NCBI RefSeq assembly: GCF_000255705.1
Contig: NZ_JH636450.1
Span: 192,082-241,641 of the forward strand
Direction of reading: 5' to 3'
From: Zavarzinella formosa DSM 19928
GTDB lineage: Bacteria > Planctomycetota > Planctomycetia > Gemmatales > Gemmataceae
DNA length: 49,560 nt
In this document: positions 35,362 to 44,064 of the stretch, in pieces
How positions within the stretch are numbered: position 1 is the stretch's first letter
How the letters are laid out: the number at the start of each line of letters is the position of its first letter
Made by a program: the position numbers and the translations under genes
Notes under the pieces: model-generated
Databases searched by the model: none
Seen by the model: the letters and a program-made list of their open reading frames with translations, nothing else
What the model was told of the DNA's origin: nothing

Positions 35362-36558
35362 TCAAGAGAAACGCACGGCGAGGCGGTCCACGATGGTTTC
35401 GCCAATTTGGAGCGAAGCGGTCGCGGCCGGGGACGGGGCGTTGCACACGTTCACCACACGGTCGGCTTCTTGGATCAGGAAGTCGTCCACCAAGCCACCG
35501 TCCGGGGAAACCGCCTGGGCGCGAATCCCGGCGGGGGCCGATTCCAAATCGTTGGCCGTGATCTCTGGCACGAGGCGTTGCAGCGCCCGCACAAAAGCCT
35601 TCTTGCTAAGGGACCGCCACATTTCGCCCATGCCCATCTTCCAATGCTTCAACGCCATGCGGACGAAGCCTCGATAGGTCAGCGATTCAAACAGGTCGCG
35701 CGGATTGACGCTGAAGAACTTGTAGCCTTCGCGCCCGAAGGCAAGCACCGCGTTCGGGCCGCATTCCACGGAACCGTCGATCATCCGGGTGAAGTGGACG
35801 CCGAGGAACGGGAACGCCGGGTCCGGCGTCGGGTAGATCAGGTTTTTGCACAGGTGATGTGCGGAGTGCTTCAACTCGAAATATTCCCCCCGGAAGGGGA
35901 TGATCTTCGCCGCCGGTTTTTCGCCGGTCAGTTTTGCCACGCGGTCCGAATGCAAGCCGGCGCAGTTCACCAGTTGGCTGGCTTCGTAATCCCCGGCCGT
36001 GCTTTGCACGGTCACGCCGTCCGGGTGGTGCTTCACTCCGGTGACGCGCGCCCCAAGGACGACTTCCCCGCCGGATTCCCGCACCCGTTCGGCCAACCGT
36101 TCGCAGACCTGTCGATAGTTGACAATCCCGGCCTCGGGCACATGGATCGCCTTGATCCCGGCCGCGTGCGGTTCCAGTTCCTTCAGCCGTTCTTTCCCGA
36201 TCATGGCGCAATTGATACCGTTGGCGACGCCGCGATCATAGATTCGTTGCAATGATTCCAGATCTTTGTCATCAATGGCGACGATCACCTTGCCGCAAAT
36301 CTCGTGGGCGATTCCCTCGGCCGCGCAGAAAGCCTCCATCGCCTTCTTGCCCGCCCGGCAATTGATGGCCTTCAGTGAGCCGGGCTTGTAGTAGATGCCG
36401 GAATGCAACACGCCGGAATTATGCCCGGTTTGATGCTCGGCCACCCTGGCTTCTTTTTCCAGCACGACGACCCGCTTGCCGGGCAACCGCTTGGTGAATT
36501 GGTAGGCCGTCGCCAAGCCAACGATCCCGCCACCGACCACCGCCAAATCAAACTTCAT
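35362..36558 (-). CDS. lhgO: L-2-hydroxyglutarate oxidase
   Basis: A 398-residue FAD-dependent enzyme that oxidises L-2-hydroxyglutarate to 2-oxoglutarate. The N-terminal dinucleotide fold reads [15 protein letters not shown], followed by the family signature [26 protein letters not shown], and the C-terminal FAD contact [12 protein letters not shown]. Length fits the family (about 400). ATG 36558 gives the compact family start [11 protein letters not shown]; an upstream frame to 36612 has no support. It is monocistronic, about 150 bp upstream of the metal operon on the same strand. Older annotation would call it a DAO-family oxidoreductase. Confidence 0.93.
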   Translation of the reverse strand: MKFDLAVVGGGIVGLATAYQFTKRLPGKRVVVLEKEARVAEHQTGHNSGVLHSGIYYKPGSLKAINCRAGKKAMEAFCAAEGIAHEICGKVIVAIDDKDLESLQRIYDRGVANGINCAMIGKERLKELEPHAAGIKAIHVPEAGIVNYRQVCERLAERVRESGGEVVLGARVTGVKHHPDGVTVQSTAGDYEASQLVNCAGLHSDRVAKLTGEKPAAKIIPFRGEYFELKHSAHHLCKNLIYPTPDPAFPFLGVHFTRMIDGSVECGPNAVLAFGREGYKFFSVNPRDLFESLTYRGFVRMALKHWKMGMGEMWRSLSKKAFVRALQRLVPEITANDLESAPAGIRAQAVSPDGGLVDDFLIQEADRVVNVCNAPSPAATASLQIGETIVDRLAVRFS

Positions 36559-36658
36559 GAGAACCCCCGTTGACACATGCGGATTTTTTACGATTCGACA
36601 CGCGGGGTGCAAGTCGCCGGGTCTTGTTGGCGATTCCCGGAGGGTTTAACATGACTCA

Positions 36659-37168
36659 ATGAACTCCAAATCCGTTGACATCCGGCAAAATCTCCTCGTC
36701 GACCGGCTGGCCGAACTGGGGCCGGGAACGCCGAACATGGCCGTCAAACCCTTGCTGGCCGGCCTGACTCCCGAGGATGTCGTTCCGGGCCACACCAACC
36801 CGGCGATGGCCCGCGCCTGTCTGTCAGCCCTTTGGCTCCTTCACGATTTTCTGGATGAATCCCACACGATCAGCCAGGAGATCGACACCCCGACAGGCTC
36901 CTACTGGCACGGCATCATGCACCGCCGCGAACCCGATGCTTTCAACAGCAAGTATTGGTTCCGGCAAGCGGGGAACCACCCCGTCCTCGCCCAACTTCGG
37001 GAGAAGGCGCCGACCGTCGGCTATCAATTCACCGATCCCTTCGCCTTCATTGATTTTGTGGAGCGAGTGCGGGACACCGGCAATCCCGATGAGGAGACCG
37101 CCAAACGGGTGCAATTTCTCGAATGGCGGCTTCTCTTCGATTGGTGCCAGCGGGAAGCCGCCAAGTAG
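36659..37168 (+). CDS. Conserved hypothetical protein
   Basis: A 169-residue soluble protein. The phrases PGTPNMAVKPLLAGLTPEDV, LSALWLLHDFLDESHTISQ and TGSYWHGIMHRREPDAFNSK are typical of a conserved family in planctomycetes and some other bacteria that I know only as hypothetical. The HGIMHRREPD segment, with conserved H, R and E, looks like a possible active or binding site, but no reaction is known. There is no signal peptide. GGAGGG lies about 15 nt before the ATG. It is followed 110 bp later by a thioesterase gene on the same strand. Confidence 0.85.
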   Translation: MNSKSVDIRQNLLVDRLAELGPGTPNMAVKPLLAGLTPEDVVPGHTNPAMARACLSALWLLHDFLDESHTISQEIDTPTGSYWHGIMHRREPDAFNSKYWFRQAGNHPVLAQLREKAPTVGYQFTDPFAFIDFVERVRDTGNPDEETAKRVQFLEWRLLFDWCQREAAK

Positions 37169-37277
37169 TAAGTAGTGTCCGGTAAATCGGTCGGAGAGGC
37201 CCGGCGGCCGCATCGTCATGAAGGGCGAGAAGGTGCAATAGCGATTGATCTCTGAGTCAACATCCGGGGGAGACGGC

Positions 37278-37754
37278 GTGAGCAACGGTCAACGGGAGAT
37301 TACGCTTCGTTTTCTGGCGGAGCCGATGGATGTCAATTTTGGCGGGAAGGTCCACGGCGGCGCCGTCATGAAATGGATCGACCAGGCGGGCTATGCCTGC
37401 GCCGTCGGGTGGAGCGGCAGCTACTGCGTCACCGTCTACGTGGGGGGCATCCGCTTTCTCAAGCCGGTGCTGATCGGGCATATGGTTGAAGTGAAAGCCA
37501 GGGTGATCCACACCGGCCGCACCAGCATGCACATCGCCGTTGACGTGCGGGCCGGAGATCCTCGCGGCGGCGAACGCACGCACACGACGCATTGCGTCAT
37601 CATCTTCGTCGCCGTCAACGACAAGGGGGAAACCGTGCCCGTCCCCTCTTGGACGCCCGAGACGGAAGAGGACCGGTCGCAGGAACAATACGCCAAGCGT
37701 CTGATGGAATTACGCAAGAGCATCGACGACGAGATGCGGCAACACTTGGGATGA
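37278..37754 (+). CDS. Acyl-CoA thioesterase, hotdog fold
   Basis: A 158-residue hotdog-fold protein of the YciA/acyl-CoA hydrolase type, which splits acyl-CoA to free acid and CoA. Key features are NFGGKVHGGAVMKWIDQAGY with the N-x-G-x-x-HGG and D positions of the active site, then IRFLKPVLIGHMVEVKARV and a final VNDKGETVPVP, which fits the family closely. The start is GTG at 37278, with GGGGGAG 6 nt upstream; a TTG at 37245 is the alternative. The charged C-terminal helix (about 125-158) is usual for the family. Confidence 0.92.
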   Translation: MSNGQREITLRFLAEPMDVNFGGKVHGGAVMKWIDQAGYACAVGWSGSYCVTVYVGGIRFLKPVLIGHMVEVKARVIHTGRTSMHIAVDVRAGDPRGGERTHTTHCVIIFVAVNDKGETVPVPSWTPETEEDRSQEQYAKRLMELRKSIDDEMRQHLG

Positions 37755-37876
37755 GTCACGCCGCGAAAGGGAGAAGGCCGCGCGTTGCGGCGGGACAAGG
37801 CCCCCCGGCACTGGTTGATGGTTCAGGATGCCGCCCGACGGGTGCCGGAATTTGCGCTTTGGCGGCGGAGGACGCG

Positions 37877-38446
37877 GTGACACGCTGGTATCAAGTTGTG
37901 CTGATCGGCTCGACGATTCTCGGTTCTTGGCTGGGGATGCAGGCAATTCACGAATCGGGTCATGTCCTCGGGGCGTGGGTGACCGGCGGCCGCGTGGCTC
38001 GTGTGGTCCTCAACCCGCTGACTATCTCCCGAACAGACCTAGCCGACAACCCTCGCCCGTTGGTCGTCGTGTGGTCCGGCCCGTTGATCGGCGTCGCGGT
38101 CCCGCTAATCGTCTGGGGTGTCACGGCCGCGATTCGCATGACTTGGGCCTTCTTGCCGCGGTTCTTCGCCGGGTTCTGCCTGCTGGCCAACGGGTTGTAC
38201 ATCGGTGTGGGGGCGTTCGACCGCGTCGGCGACTGCGGTGAAATGCTCAAGCATGGTTCGCAGCCGTGGCATTTGTGGTTGTTCGGCGCGGTGACCGCGC
38301 CGACCGGGCTGTGGCTGTGGCACCGCCAGGGGCCTCGCTTCGGACTGGGATCGGCCAACGGACAGGTCGGCCGTGGCGTCGTTTATGGCAGTCTGATCGT
38401 GTTCCTGGCTTTGCTTGCTCTTGGATTCATGATCGGGGGCGAGTAA
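37877..38446 (+). CDS. M50-like (site-2 protease family) membrane protein
   Basis: A 189-residue integral membrane protein. The first helix ends in QAIHESGHVLGAWVTGG, an HExxH zinc motif inside a membrane segment, as in M50 intramembrane proteases. PRPLVVVWSGPLIGVAVPL follows, resembling the conserved GP turn, then two or three helices. A later aspartate in VGAFDRVGDCGEML may be the third ligand, in place of the usual DGG motif. The start GTG at 37877 has GGAGG just upstream; the frame extends further upstream but that part is unlike protein and overlaps the thioesterase gene. The substrate is unknown. Confidence 0.8.
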   Translation: MTRWYQVVLIGSTILGSWLGMQAIHESGHVLGAWVTGGRVARVVLNPLTISRTDLADNPRPLVVVWSGPLIGVAVPLIVWGVTAAIRMTWAFLPRFFAGFCLLANGLYIGVGAFDRVGDCGEMLKHGSQPWHLWLFGAVTAPTGLWLWHRQGPRFGLGSANGQVGRGVVYGSLIVFLALLALGFMIGGE

Positions 38447-38507
38447 CCGATTGTGTTCCCCGGCGGGACAGTCGACCGCGGATAACTGGTAGCAAGGAGG
38501 CAAGCCA

Positions 38508-38885
38508 ATGGGATTGATGAGTCTGATCTGGGTGGCGCTTTGGTCGGCGCCGGTCGATCAAGAATTGGCCGGGCGTGTGGCCCGTATCTTTGCACCGAGG
38601 GCCGTTGTCGAGGAAGTCGCCCGGTCGGCCCGCCGGTTCGCCGGTCCGCCGACGTGGGCCGTCGCCGGCGTCAAGGGGATGACCCCGGCCCAAGTGCGGC
38701 GATATCTGGGGGCGCCCAATGACGTGACCCCCGCCGGGCCGAACCGCGAAACGTGGCGTTATGCGGCCGGATCGGATGGCGGCCGCATTAGGTCGGTTTA
38801 CTTCATCATCGCGGGGGGCGTCGTCGAGGGGACGTACTTCGGGCAGGTGTCGCCCAGTCCGGGCGGTCTGCTGCTCGAGTTCTAA
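38508..38885 (+). CDS. BamE/SmpA-like small secreted protein
   Basis: A 125-residue protein with a short hydrophobic N-terminus (MGLMSLIWVALWSAP) likely to be a signal peptide. The region VKGMTPAQVRRYLGAPNDVT, then ETWRYAAG and IRSVYFIIAGGVVEGTYFG, matches the pattern of the BamE/OmlA fold (a GMT-x-x-x-V-x-x-x-LG-x-P helix followed by a W-x-Y strand). BamE itself assembles outer-membrane proteins, but the fold is widespread and this may have another role. AAGGAGG lies 7 nt before the ATG. It follows the M50-like gene by about 60 bp, so the two may form an operon. Confidence 0.75.
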   Translation: MGLMSLIWVALWSAPVDQELAGRVARIFAPRAVVEEVARSARRFAGPPTWAVAGVKGMTPAQVRRYLGAPNDVTPAGPNRETWRYAAGSDGGRIRSVYFIIAGGVVEGTYFGQVSPSPGGLLLEF

Positions 38886-39218
38886 AGACACGCCGAAGAG
38901 TTCCGCAAAAATGTGGCGGTTTAAAGGTCAAATCCCCAAAGGCTGATCGGCGGGGGTGCCAATCCGTCGGACCATTTGAAAACGCGGTCTTCTCGCTGGC
39001 GCGTTTTGGGTTTTCAAGGTTGGTTTTGGTGTTGACGAGCCGAGCAGCGTGAACTTTCGGTGGTTGAGCCGCCTCCCTTTTACTCAGCCGGACTTAAACC
39101 GTGGCTCAGGCGACTTCCCCGCCGGAAGCCACCCGGCAGCTTACGCTGCTCGGCTCGCCAATACCAAAACCAACCTTGAAAACCCAAACCCCAACTTCAA
39201 AAGCAAGGAGCAAGGCGG
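38886..39218. other. Intergenic stretch holding an inverted-repeat element
   Basis: No gene is seen here. A short hairpin AAAACGCG (38979-38986) / CGCGTTTT (39000-39007) may end the upstream operon and overlaps the left edge of the larger repeat described separately. AAGGAG at 39205-39210 is the ribosome site for the next gene. Confidence 0.6.
39005..39188. repeat. Long inverted-repeat (MITE-like) element
   Basis: Arms of 46 bp at 39005-39050 and 39143-39188 are reverse complements with only 2 mismatches. The outer arm reads TTTGGGTTTTCAAGGTTGG. The inner 90 bp pair partly, so the transcript would form one long hairpin. There is no transposase and no obvious target duplication. A partial second copy with the same outer arm occurs at 49519-49560. 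This is most likely a dispersed non-autonomous repeat. Confidence 0.85.
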
Positions 39219-39839
39219 ATGGGAGTGGACATTTACGGATATGCGGAGGCATTGGTCGCCGGACGGTGGGCGTTTGTCGGGCGAATGGTTCCGAACCCCG
39301 ATCGTGAGTACGATGCCGACGAGCCGGAACTGATGCCGGAGCAGTTGTTCCACTCTTATCACAAGGAACTGGCGGCGATCCTGACCGACTCCGGCAATCC
39401 CATCCGGTCGAGCGAGCCGTATGTGCCGATCGTGCCCCGTCGCGGCTTCCCGGCCGATCTGTCACCCGAACTGGCCGGCTGGCTTTCGCGATACAAAATC
39501 GAGGAATGGCACTCCGGCAGGCAGTGGTTCTTCCCGACATGGTTCACGGCCCGCGAAGCGGCCGGGTTCGGGTGGACGAAGCGAATCATGCGCCGACGGG
39601 CGTATGTCGCCCCGCAGGCGGCTCCGCTTTTCGCGGGTTGTCCGCGCGGGTTCCCTTGGGATCACTGGCCGGCCGATGTGCCGGTCAGCTACGCCGGGTG
39701 GAGCCGCGACGGGATCGAAGTCGAATGGCTGGAGACGTATGCCGAGATCGTCCCCGAGTTCGTCGGACAGGTTCTTCCGCAATTCGTCCGTCTGGGACCG
39801 CCGGATCAAGTGCGGATGGTCGTGGTGGCCTTGTGGTAG
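39219..39839 (+). CDS. Conserved hypothetical protein (MGVDIYGY family)
   Basis: A 206-residue soluble protein of unknown function. The opening MGVDIYGYAEALVAGRWAFV, with aromatic residues following, is a start I have seen in several hypothetical proteins of Gemmata-like planctomycetes and actinobacteria. The body is rich in tryptophan and proline (HSGRQWFFPTWFTAREAAGF) and ends GPPDQVRMVVVALW. There is no signal peptide, membrane segment or known motif. AAGGAG 8 nt upstream supports the ATG. It is the first gene of the accessory island and starts 31 bp after the inverted-repeat element. Confidence 0.83.
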   Translation: MGVDIYGYAEALVAGRWAFVGRMVPNPDREYDADEPELMPEQLFHSYHKELAAILTDSGNPIRSSEPYVPIVPRRGFPADLSPELAGWLSRYKIEEWHSGRQWFFPTWFTAREAAGFGWTKRIMRRRAYVAPQAAPLFAGCPRGFPWDHWPADVPVSYAGWSRDGIEVEWLETYAEIVPEFVGQVLPQFVRLGPPDQVRMVVVALW

Positions 39840-39941
39840 GGCCATGACTTGGCCGCGGATTTTGGCGGACGACATGATCAATTTGCTTGAGGCTGAACAT
39901 CGGTGTTCGGCAGTGGAAATGATCCTCCGGGTAACTCTCAC

Positions 39942-40454
39942 ATGATCGAGGATGTGGCAATTGCAAGTGTCCGGGAGCATATTGCCGAGACCCGCGCCCA
40001 ATGCACCCGGTTACAGGATTTGGAGGCACGGCAAGCGGGCACGGGGGTCGCCGAACTCCGTCGCATGGCGGAGGCCGATGACGAGACCGTCTTCGACCTC
40101 TGCCGGTTGCTGTTCCGGCCCCGAGATCAACCGCTCCGGGATCGGTGGAGCGTTGCCTGGATGTTGCTTGGCGGGGCGGAGAACACTGCCTGTCCTCACT
40201 CTCCCTTCTATGTCTTTCAAGGCGTCCCGTTCAACATTACCCTCGGACTCGAACACATGGGTTTGGTCGAACCGGCCGGCCATTACCTGTCGTATTGCTT
40301 GGAAGACGGCGTGTGGAATGACGAGCCATACCAAAATCTTGGCCGGGATCAGTTGCTGGCCGCCGCGTCCGGGCTGGCGGATCACGGCCCTTGGTCCCGG
40401 CCGCTTCGCCTCTACGAACGCGACTGGCTGATGGCGCAGGTTCCGTTGATATGA
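39942..40454 (+). CDS. Hypothetical protein
   Basis: A 170-residue acidic protein. I do not recognise the family. An N-terminal helical part (REHIAETRAQCTRLQDLEAR) is followed by a globular region with GVPFNITLGLEHMGLVEPAG and DGVWNDEPYQNLGRDQLL. No signal or membrane segment is present. ATG 39942 is taken; a GTG at 39903 would add 13 residues, and neither start has a clear ribosome site. It precedes another hypothetical gene by about 36 bp on the same strand, so the two are probably co-transcribed. Confidence 0.7.
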   Translation: MIEDVAIASVREHIAETRAQCTRLQDLEARQAGTGVAELRRMAEADDETVFDLCRLLFRPRDQPLRDRWSVAWMLLGGAENTACPHSPFYVFQGVPFNITLGLEHMGLVEPAGHYLSYCLEDGVWNDEPYQNLGRDQLLAAASGLADHGPWSRPLRLYERDWLMAQVPLI

Positions 40455-40490
40455 ACAAGGTTCCGGTGCCGGAACGTGAGCAGGAGTGTG

Positions 40491-41225
40491 ATGCACATGC
40501 GTGATCTGCCGCCCGACCCCGTCCGTGACGCCAGTTTTCCCACAATCGGGCAGTTGCGCCGGGGCATCTTGCTCAACTGCATCGCCCGCTCGTTCTGGCT
40601 TGTCGCTCACGAACCGGCTTTCGAGATGGAATGCGATGGAGACACCTATTTCGGGGCCAACGGCGAAGGCGAGCATTGGGCCGTGTCATTCCCCGAAGGC
40701 GGGGCGGTCGCCGTGTTCTTTTCAAGCGAGTCTTCCCGGAATCCGTTCCCGGACGGAAGGCCGCCCTACGATCAATCTTGGTATTTCCGGGGAATGCCCG
40801 GCCACTTGGAACCGGCTCGTGATCGCGCCCTCTCGCACATGTATAACCTCGACAACCAGTGTCGGAGCCCGGCCGGGGCGGTCATCACCGCCGCGATGTG
40901 GGCGATCGGCGAGCAGTTCACGGCGGTCGAGCCTTGGAAAGATGTGTTCGACCACAGCCTTTGGGTGCTGCGCGATTATCTTCTGCCGCCGGAGGAAGCC
41001 CTGCGGGAATGGTGGCAGGGAACGGACATGCCGGATCTCATCCGGCGCGCGGCTTGGGCAATTTACGAACGGCGAGTCGCCTCCGCCGCCCCTGTCATCC
41101 CGCTAGAGCAGTGGGAGTGGGAGATGTTTGTCGAGGCCGCCGGCGGCGATCAGGGGAAGGTCGAGTCCGTCGAGCATCTGCTAGGTGACTTGGGAATCAC
41201 GCTTGAACCGCATATCGATGGGTAA
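40491..41225 (+). CDS. Hypothetical acidic protein
   Basis: A 244-residue soluble protein of no family known to me. It has a central WAVSFPEGGAVAVFFSSES segment, then SWYFRGMPGHLEP and a helical, tryptophan-rich C-terminus (EWWQGTDMPDLIRRAAWAIY). Net charge is acidic. AGGAG lies 5 nt before ATG 40491; a GTG at 40476 and an ATG at 40497 are in frame. Composition and size fit the immunity-type proteins around it, but that is inference. No catalytic motif is visible. Confidence 0.72.
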   Translation: MHMRDLPPDPVRDASFPTIGQLRRGILLNCIARSFWLVAHEPAFEMECDGDTYFGANGEGEHWAVSFPEGGAVAVFFSSESSRNPFPDGRPPYDQSWYFRGMPGHLEPARDRALSHMYNLDNQCRSPAGAVITAAMWAIGEQFTAVEPWKDVFDHSLWVLRDYLLPPEEALREWWQGTDMPDLIRRAAWAIYERRVASAAPVIPLEQWEWEMFVEAAGGDQGKVESVEHLLGDLGITLEPHIDG

Positions 41226-41317
41226 CCATTTTTGACAGGCGGAGGGCCGGGTCGGGTGGCCTGTTGGCGCGGGAAGCAATGGCGTGGGTCAGGCGATTCA
41301 GAATAGCGTTTGGAGCT

Positions 41318-41815
41318 TCAAATCCACCGGTGCGGGTCTTTTCCAAGCGGCACGCCCGCCTTTCGGAGCAAGCGGTCCAGCATTCTCTTCGGCCCCGAGC
41401 CGACAGGAACCATCCCGCCCCACACGCCGTCTGGTCCGATGACCTCCAGCCATGAACACCAGAAGCAGGCGAGCAGATCGACTTCCTGGCCCTGTGAAGC
41501 GACCCGGATGCCATGTGTCGCGTTGAAACACTTCGGCCCGCCGTCGCTTGCCTGATTGGCGGCAATCATCTCGGCGGCGATCCGGGCGCGGGTGGCCGCA
41601 CACTCGACGGAGACCGATCCAAGCACCCGCCAATCGTGAAAATTCCCGGGAATGTCGCCAGCGGGGCTGGACGGGTCAAGCGAGTGGACGATCATCGTCT
41701 CGGCGCCCTCAAGAACCTTCCTCGCGGCCTCCGGGATCAGCCGCTTTGGACGCGAGGCCAGACGGATCGGAGATTTTTCCGTCCGGCCGAACAGTCTCGC
41801 CACCCATTGAAACAT
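41318..41815 (-). CDS. Conserved hypothetical protein
   Basis: A 165-residue protein. The N-terminus (MFQWVARLFGRTEKS) is amphipathic and basic; the body holds LYS-type strands SLDPSSPAG, FHDWRVLGSVSVE, and a cysteine-containing stretch CFNATHGIRV ... VDLLACFWCSWLEV. A similar layout occurs in other planctomycete hypothetical proteins that I remember without a function. The cysteine pair in ACFWCSW could bind metal or be structural. It is the first minus-strand gene met from the left in the accessory island and converges on the plus-strand pair before it. Confidence 0.75.
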   Translation of the reverse strand: MFQWVARLFGRTEKSPIRLASRPKRLIPEAARKVLEGAETMIVHSLDPSSPAGDIPGNFHDWRVLGSVSVECAATRARIAAEMIAANQASDGGPKCFNATHGIRVASQGQEVDLLACFWCSWLEVIGPDGVWGGMVPVGSGPKRMLDRLLRKAGVPLGKDPHRWI

Positions 41816-41872
41816 CGTTTTATCCTTGAGAATTGATGTGCCCCGGTGACGCGAGAATCAGGCGGTTTGGCC

Positions 41873-42334
41873 TCACGTCGGCTCGGCATCGGCCTCGAAC
41901 CTGATATAGAGCAGCACCTGGGCGGGGGTGACGCCGGTTTGCTCCGCAAGGGCGACGGCGATCAGTTCCGGCGGGTCGCCCCGGCCGAGGCAGAGGACGA
42001 TCTCGCCGTTGAACGGGGCCAGCAGCGCCCGGATCTCGTCGGTCAGGCGCGGCCGGCCGGCGTCGTCGGGGACGGGGGGCAGGTTGAGGGCGGCGAGGTA
42101 CTGGATCAGGTTGGTGACCAGAAACAAGGGTGTCAGAAAGAGCGAGAGAACCCCCCACCATCCGAGGGTCAGGCTGACCAGTGTGTATTGCTTGAACGTC
42201 GCGGTGATGCAACGCCGGCACAGGTGGCCTTCCGTCGAGTGCGAAATGCGGAAGAACAGCAAGCCGATGTTCTGATGGAGCATCACCTCCTGAGTCGGGG
42301 CGTCGATCCCACACAATTGACAGGTATGCATCAT
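41873..42334 (-). CDS. Membrane protein with N-terminal CxxC zinc-ribbon-like motif
   Basis: A 153-residue protein. Two cysteine pairs, CQLC near the start and CRRC near residue 38, could bind one zinc as a rubredoxin-like knuckle. One or two membrane segments follow (TLVSLTLGWWGVLSLFLTPL and on to about residue 80). The C-terminal soluble part (about 95-150) contains a LLAPFNGEIVLCLGRGDPPE stretch. ATG-ATG at 42334/42331 follows GGGGACG. No function is known to me; the combination suggests a small membrane-bound metal or redox-linked factor, which is inference. Confidence 0.75.
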   Translation of the reverse strand: MMHTCQLCGIDAPTQEVMLHQNIGLLFFRISHSTEGHLCRRCITATFKQYTLVSLTLGWWGVLSLFLTPLFLVTNLIQYLAALNLPPVPDDAGRPRLTDEIRALLAPFNGEIVLCLGRGDPPELIAVALAEQTGVTPAQVLLYIRFEADAEPT

Positions 42335-42560
42335 TCGCGAACGTCCCCTTTGGCTGCCTCGCCTGTGGCGGACAGGATTTTCGCATTCCGTCGCACGGGA
42401 GCTGACAGGCTCTTCGACAATCTGGCAAAGCTATCCGACCCTAATCCGCCTGTCAAAACCATTTCCGGCGGATTCAAGCGTGCGTAAGCCGGGAGCAGGG
42501 CCGCCAAGCCACTTGACTCTCATTAGAATGCGAGAGGCTTGCAAATCACTCGGCCACCAG

Positions 42561-43148
42561 TTATCTGAAGTCCGGCGGCAAGTGGCGGCACACGGCCTCC
42601 CAATCTTTCCGCACCCACCGGGCAATCTCGGGCGAGTCGGCTGCCGTCGGCCAAGGGCTGACGCTAAGAATCCTGGCCTCCAGCCAGTCTTCCGGGAACG
42701 GGGTCCATTCCCCACACGGGTGTCGGCGGTTCCATTCGACGGCTGGAAATACCTCGTCCCAGAGGATGGCCCGAACCCCGGCCGGGGTGTAAATCGAATC
42801 CGCCACCCGCGAGGCCACAAACGGATAGGTTCCGTCAACCTCCGAGTCTTGGTCCAGAAACAGGTCGCCAAGGGCTGACCAGAGCGGCCGCCGCCATCGC
42901 AGCAACCGGCGGCCAACCTGCTCAGTCCAGTCGGGATTGATGCCGGGCCGGAGTTCACGCAGACAGACGCGGACGGACGGCCACAACCCCACGGCTTCCG
43001 GCGTCTCCAAAATCATGAGCAATCGCACATACTCCCCGCGAGGGTCGTTGCCACTGTCAAGCCAGTCGGCGAACGCCAACACGGGCGCCATGTCTCCGGA
43101 GGCCGCGTCAATTGCCAGCAGGAATGCAGCTTCGTTTATCAACGCCAT
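42561..43148 (-). CDS. TIGR02996 domain protein
   Basis: A 195-residue protein whose first 45 residues match the TIGR02996 repeat-companion domain known from Gemmata and Leptospira: FLLAIDAASGDMAPVLAFAD, then WLDSGNDPRGEYVRLL. In such proteins the domain usually precedes leucine-rich or other repeats; here the rest (to residue 195) is a unique globular part rich in tryptophan (WPTAADSPEIARWVRKDWEA). Function is unknown. ATG 43148 overlaps the upstream gene by 10 bp and has GGGAG and GGA upstream, so the two are coupled. Confidence 0.85.
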   Translation of the reverse strand: MALINEAAFLLAIDAASGDMAPVLAFADWLDSGNDPRGEYVRLLMILETPEAVGLWPSVRVCLRELRPGINPDWTEQVGRRLLRWRRPLWSALGDLFLDQDSEVDGTYPFVASRVADSIYTPAGVRAILWDEVFPAVEWNRRHPCGEWTPFPEDWLEARILSVSPWPTAADSPEIARWVRKDWEAVCRHLPPDFR

Positions 43149-43996
43149 TCCAACTCCCAATGCACACATTGAGGCAGCCGGCCGGTTTGGAAGAACTCCA
43201 AGGCGGCTTGGGCGGCCAGTTCGCGCGGGATGGTCCGGCTGGCGGAAAACTCAAGGTCGATTCCGCATCCGCACAGGAATACTTCCTCCGATTCCGGAGG
43301 ACCGTCGTATTCCAAGTCGCGAGTGTACAGCCCGCCGTCGGACGGGTGACGCAGGTACATGAGCCAGCCGCGCGAGGCGTTGGTGTGGACGGTGAGCGAA
43401 TCCTCCTCGTAGCGCGTCATGGACAGGTGCGAGAACTCTTGGGAGGATAATTGGCCTGCCAGCCGCTCGAACGCCGTCAGGTCGTCGGCCGCGATGCGGT
43501 GGCTATTGTGATTAATCTCGACCAGCCACCCCGGATAGCCGCCGAGCTTGAGCCACATCTCGCGGGGCAATTTATGGGTGAGGGAGAAATAGGCGGCCCA
43601 TCCCGGCTGGCCGTCGCTCGTGCGCCCATTGGCGAGGGCGCCCAAGTGGGCCTCGCCGGCATTGAAGAACAGGTCGTCGTCCGTGGGGCGGATGAAGATG
43701 TGATGATCCCTGAGCTTCCGGATCTTTTCGCCGGACCGGTCCCAGACATCTTGCACTTTCTCCGGCAGCCAATCATCCTCGCTGACCGGTGTGCGGCCGG
43801 GTTTCGGCCGCCACGCGACGTTCGACGGCGACGAGACATCCGGCCCGTCATCGGCGTGCCCGACCGTGACAAAGCAAAGCACCACTGACGGCAGAACGAG
43901 AAACTGCCCCTCGCAAAACGACTCCGGCGGCTCCCCGGCCCCGAACGCCGCGATCGCGTCGTTCGCCGAATACCATTGGTGAAGTGTCGGCGCCAT
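43139..43996 (-). CDS. Imm1-like protein
   Basis: A 285-residue acidic protein. The last 110 residues (from LSMTRYEEDSLTVHTNAS through LYTRDLEYDGPPESEE, the IPRELAAQAALEFFQTG helix and CVHWELEWR) resemble Imm1 immunity proteins, which neutralise polymorphic toxins: an acidic strand, a short helix starting with I-P, and a closing P-x-x-(V/I)-x-W strand. The N-terminal half is of unknown type. ATG 43996 follows AGAGGTGA at 5 nt, a strong ribosome site. It overlaps the TIGR02996 gene. The Imm1 call is from pattern memory and needs a profile search. Confidence 0.7.
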   Translation of the reverse strand: MAPTLHQWYSANDAIAAFGAGEPPESFCEGQFLVLPSVVLCFVTVGHADDGPDVSSPSNVAWRPKPGRTPVSEDDWLPEKVQDVWDRSGEKIRKLRDHHIFIRPTDDDLFFNAGEAHLGALANGRTSDGQPGWAAYFSLTHKLPREMWLKLGGYPGWLVEINHNSHRIAADDLTAFERLAGQLSSQEFSHLSMTRYEEDSLTVHTNASRGWLMYLRHPSDGGLYTRDLEYDGPPESEEVFLCGCGIDLEFSASRTIPRELAAQAALEFFQTGRLPQCVHWELEWR

Positions 43997-44064
43997 GAAT
44001 CACCTCTTTGTTGCCGAAAAGACAATGTGCGATGACTCCGGTGGTCTGATGGCACGCAACCAGT

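Noticed and set aside
39005-39188. Insertion sequence
   Set aside because: The inverted repeats enclose only about 90 bp, with no transposase and no visible target duplication, so it is listed as a non-autonomous repeat instead.
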